Of a stretch of 56,938 nucleotides of DNA, positions 56,823-56,938 are shown one piece after another. The stretch is from IMG/VR virus record IMGVR_UViG_3300011114_000231, positions 1 to 56,938 of that record. One strand, given 5' to 3'. The stretch is from a virus. Both the position numbers and the translations under genes were made by a program. Position 1 is the first letter of the stretch. The number at the start of each line of letters is the position of its first letter. The notes beneath the pieces are model-generated. The model did no database searches. It worked only from the letters and a program-made list of their open reading frames with translations, and was not told the DNA's origin.

Positions 56823-56938
56823 TAATGTTATGCGTTCGTTTCCAAAATTGTATTCCCAATTATATGTAAAGTGCGGTACTAATTACTTAACATGTAAACT
56901 TATATATCCCCATACATTTAGCATCACATTATATTCAA
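56812..56938. repeat. 127-bp terminal direct repeat, right copy
   Basis: Identical to 1-127; see the left copy. It contributes no unique sequence. Confidence 0.95.

Overview
The window is a near-complete genome of a lytic, tailed dsDNA phage, most likely a podovirus. Its first 127 bases recur exactly as its last 127 bases (1-127 = 56812-56938). The unique genome is therefore 56,811 bp, and the ends are best read as an overlap left when a circular assembly graph was cut, not as mature phage ends. No integrase, classical lysogeny repressor, phage RNA polymerase, tRNA, CRISPR array or insertion sequence was recognised, so host RNA polymerase probably does all transcription. The host is probably an alphaproteobacterium: one gene (10671-11177) is a clear homologue of GcrA, a sigma70-associated cell-cycle regulator largely confined to that class. 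The general plan (PolA, long internal virion proteins, two adaptor-like proteins, no tape-measure/tail-tube set) recalls marine and freshwater podoviruses of the HMO-2011 kind. That comparison is from memory and was not tested.

Layout. The genome has two convergent arms. The left arm (+ strand, 363-18591) holds early and replication genes in tightly overlapping operons: a MoxR ATPase / DUF3150-like / metallopeptidase-VWA module (1063-4137), two orphan genes (4310-5807), a nucleotide-pool and small-gene cluster (5867-8711: HTH protein, HTH-dATP/dGTP pyrophosphohydrolase fusion, dCMP deaminase, a lipoprotein, several unknowns), then the replisome (8711-18591: family A DNA polymerase, GcrA homologue, Cas4/RecB-like nuclease, VRR-NUC nuclease, SNF2-type helicase, putative ssDNA-binding protein, primase-helicase). 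The right arm (- strand, 55418 down to 18588) holds packaging (small and large terminase), head (portal, scaffold, major capsid), a long run of fibre-like genes (47626-35902) interrupted by two adaptor-like proteins, a lysis cassette (35905-34082: small membrane proteins, holin, muramidase), and the internal or ejected proteins, ending with a 2,428-residue giant protein. The arms meet tail to tail and share a 4-bp TTAA that provides both stop codons.

Control. Two noncoding hubs are visible. The first is 55419-55767, between the small terminase and a short + strand operon. It contains a perfect inverted repeat whose arms are back-to-back CTTGAC -35-like boxes, a very GC-rich hairpin, a further promoter and leader hairpins. 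The second is the AT-rich region 56538-56811 continuing through the junction to 362. It carries at least five copies of an ACAATCT motif, including a 25-bp inverted pair, and may be the replication origin. Within the - strand arm, a terminator immediately followed by a promoter separates packaging from head genes, and two further hairpins with T-tracts lie just after the capsid gene set.

The most interesting points are the phage GcrA, the MoxR/VWA module with three back-to-back RNA hairpins, the HTH-nucleotide hydrolase fusion, the leucine at the polymerase O-helix position, the giant zincin-containing virion protein, the modular fibre array with a stub paralogue, and the two noncoding hubs.
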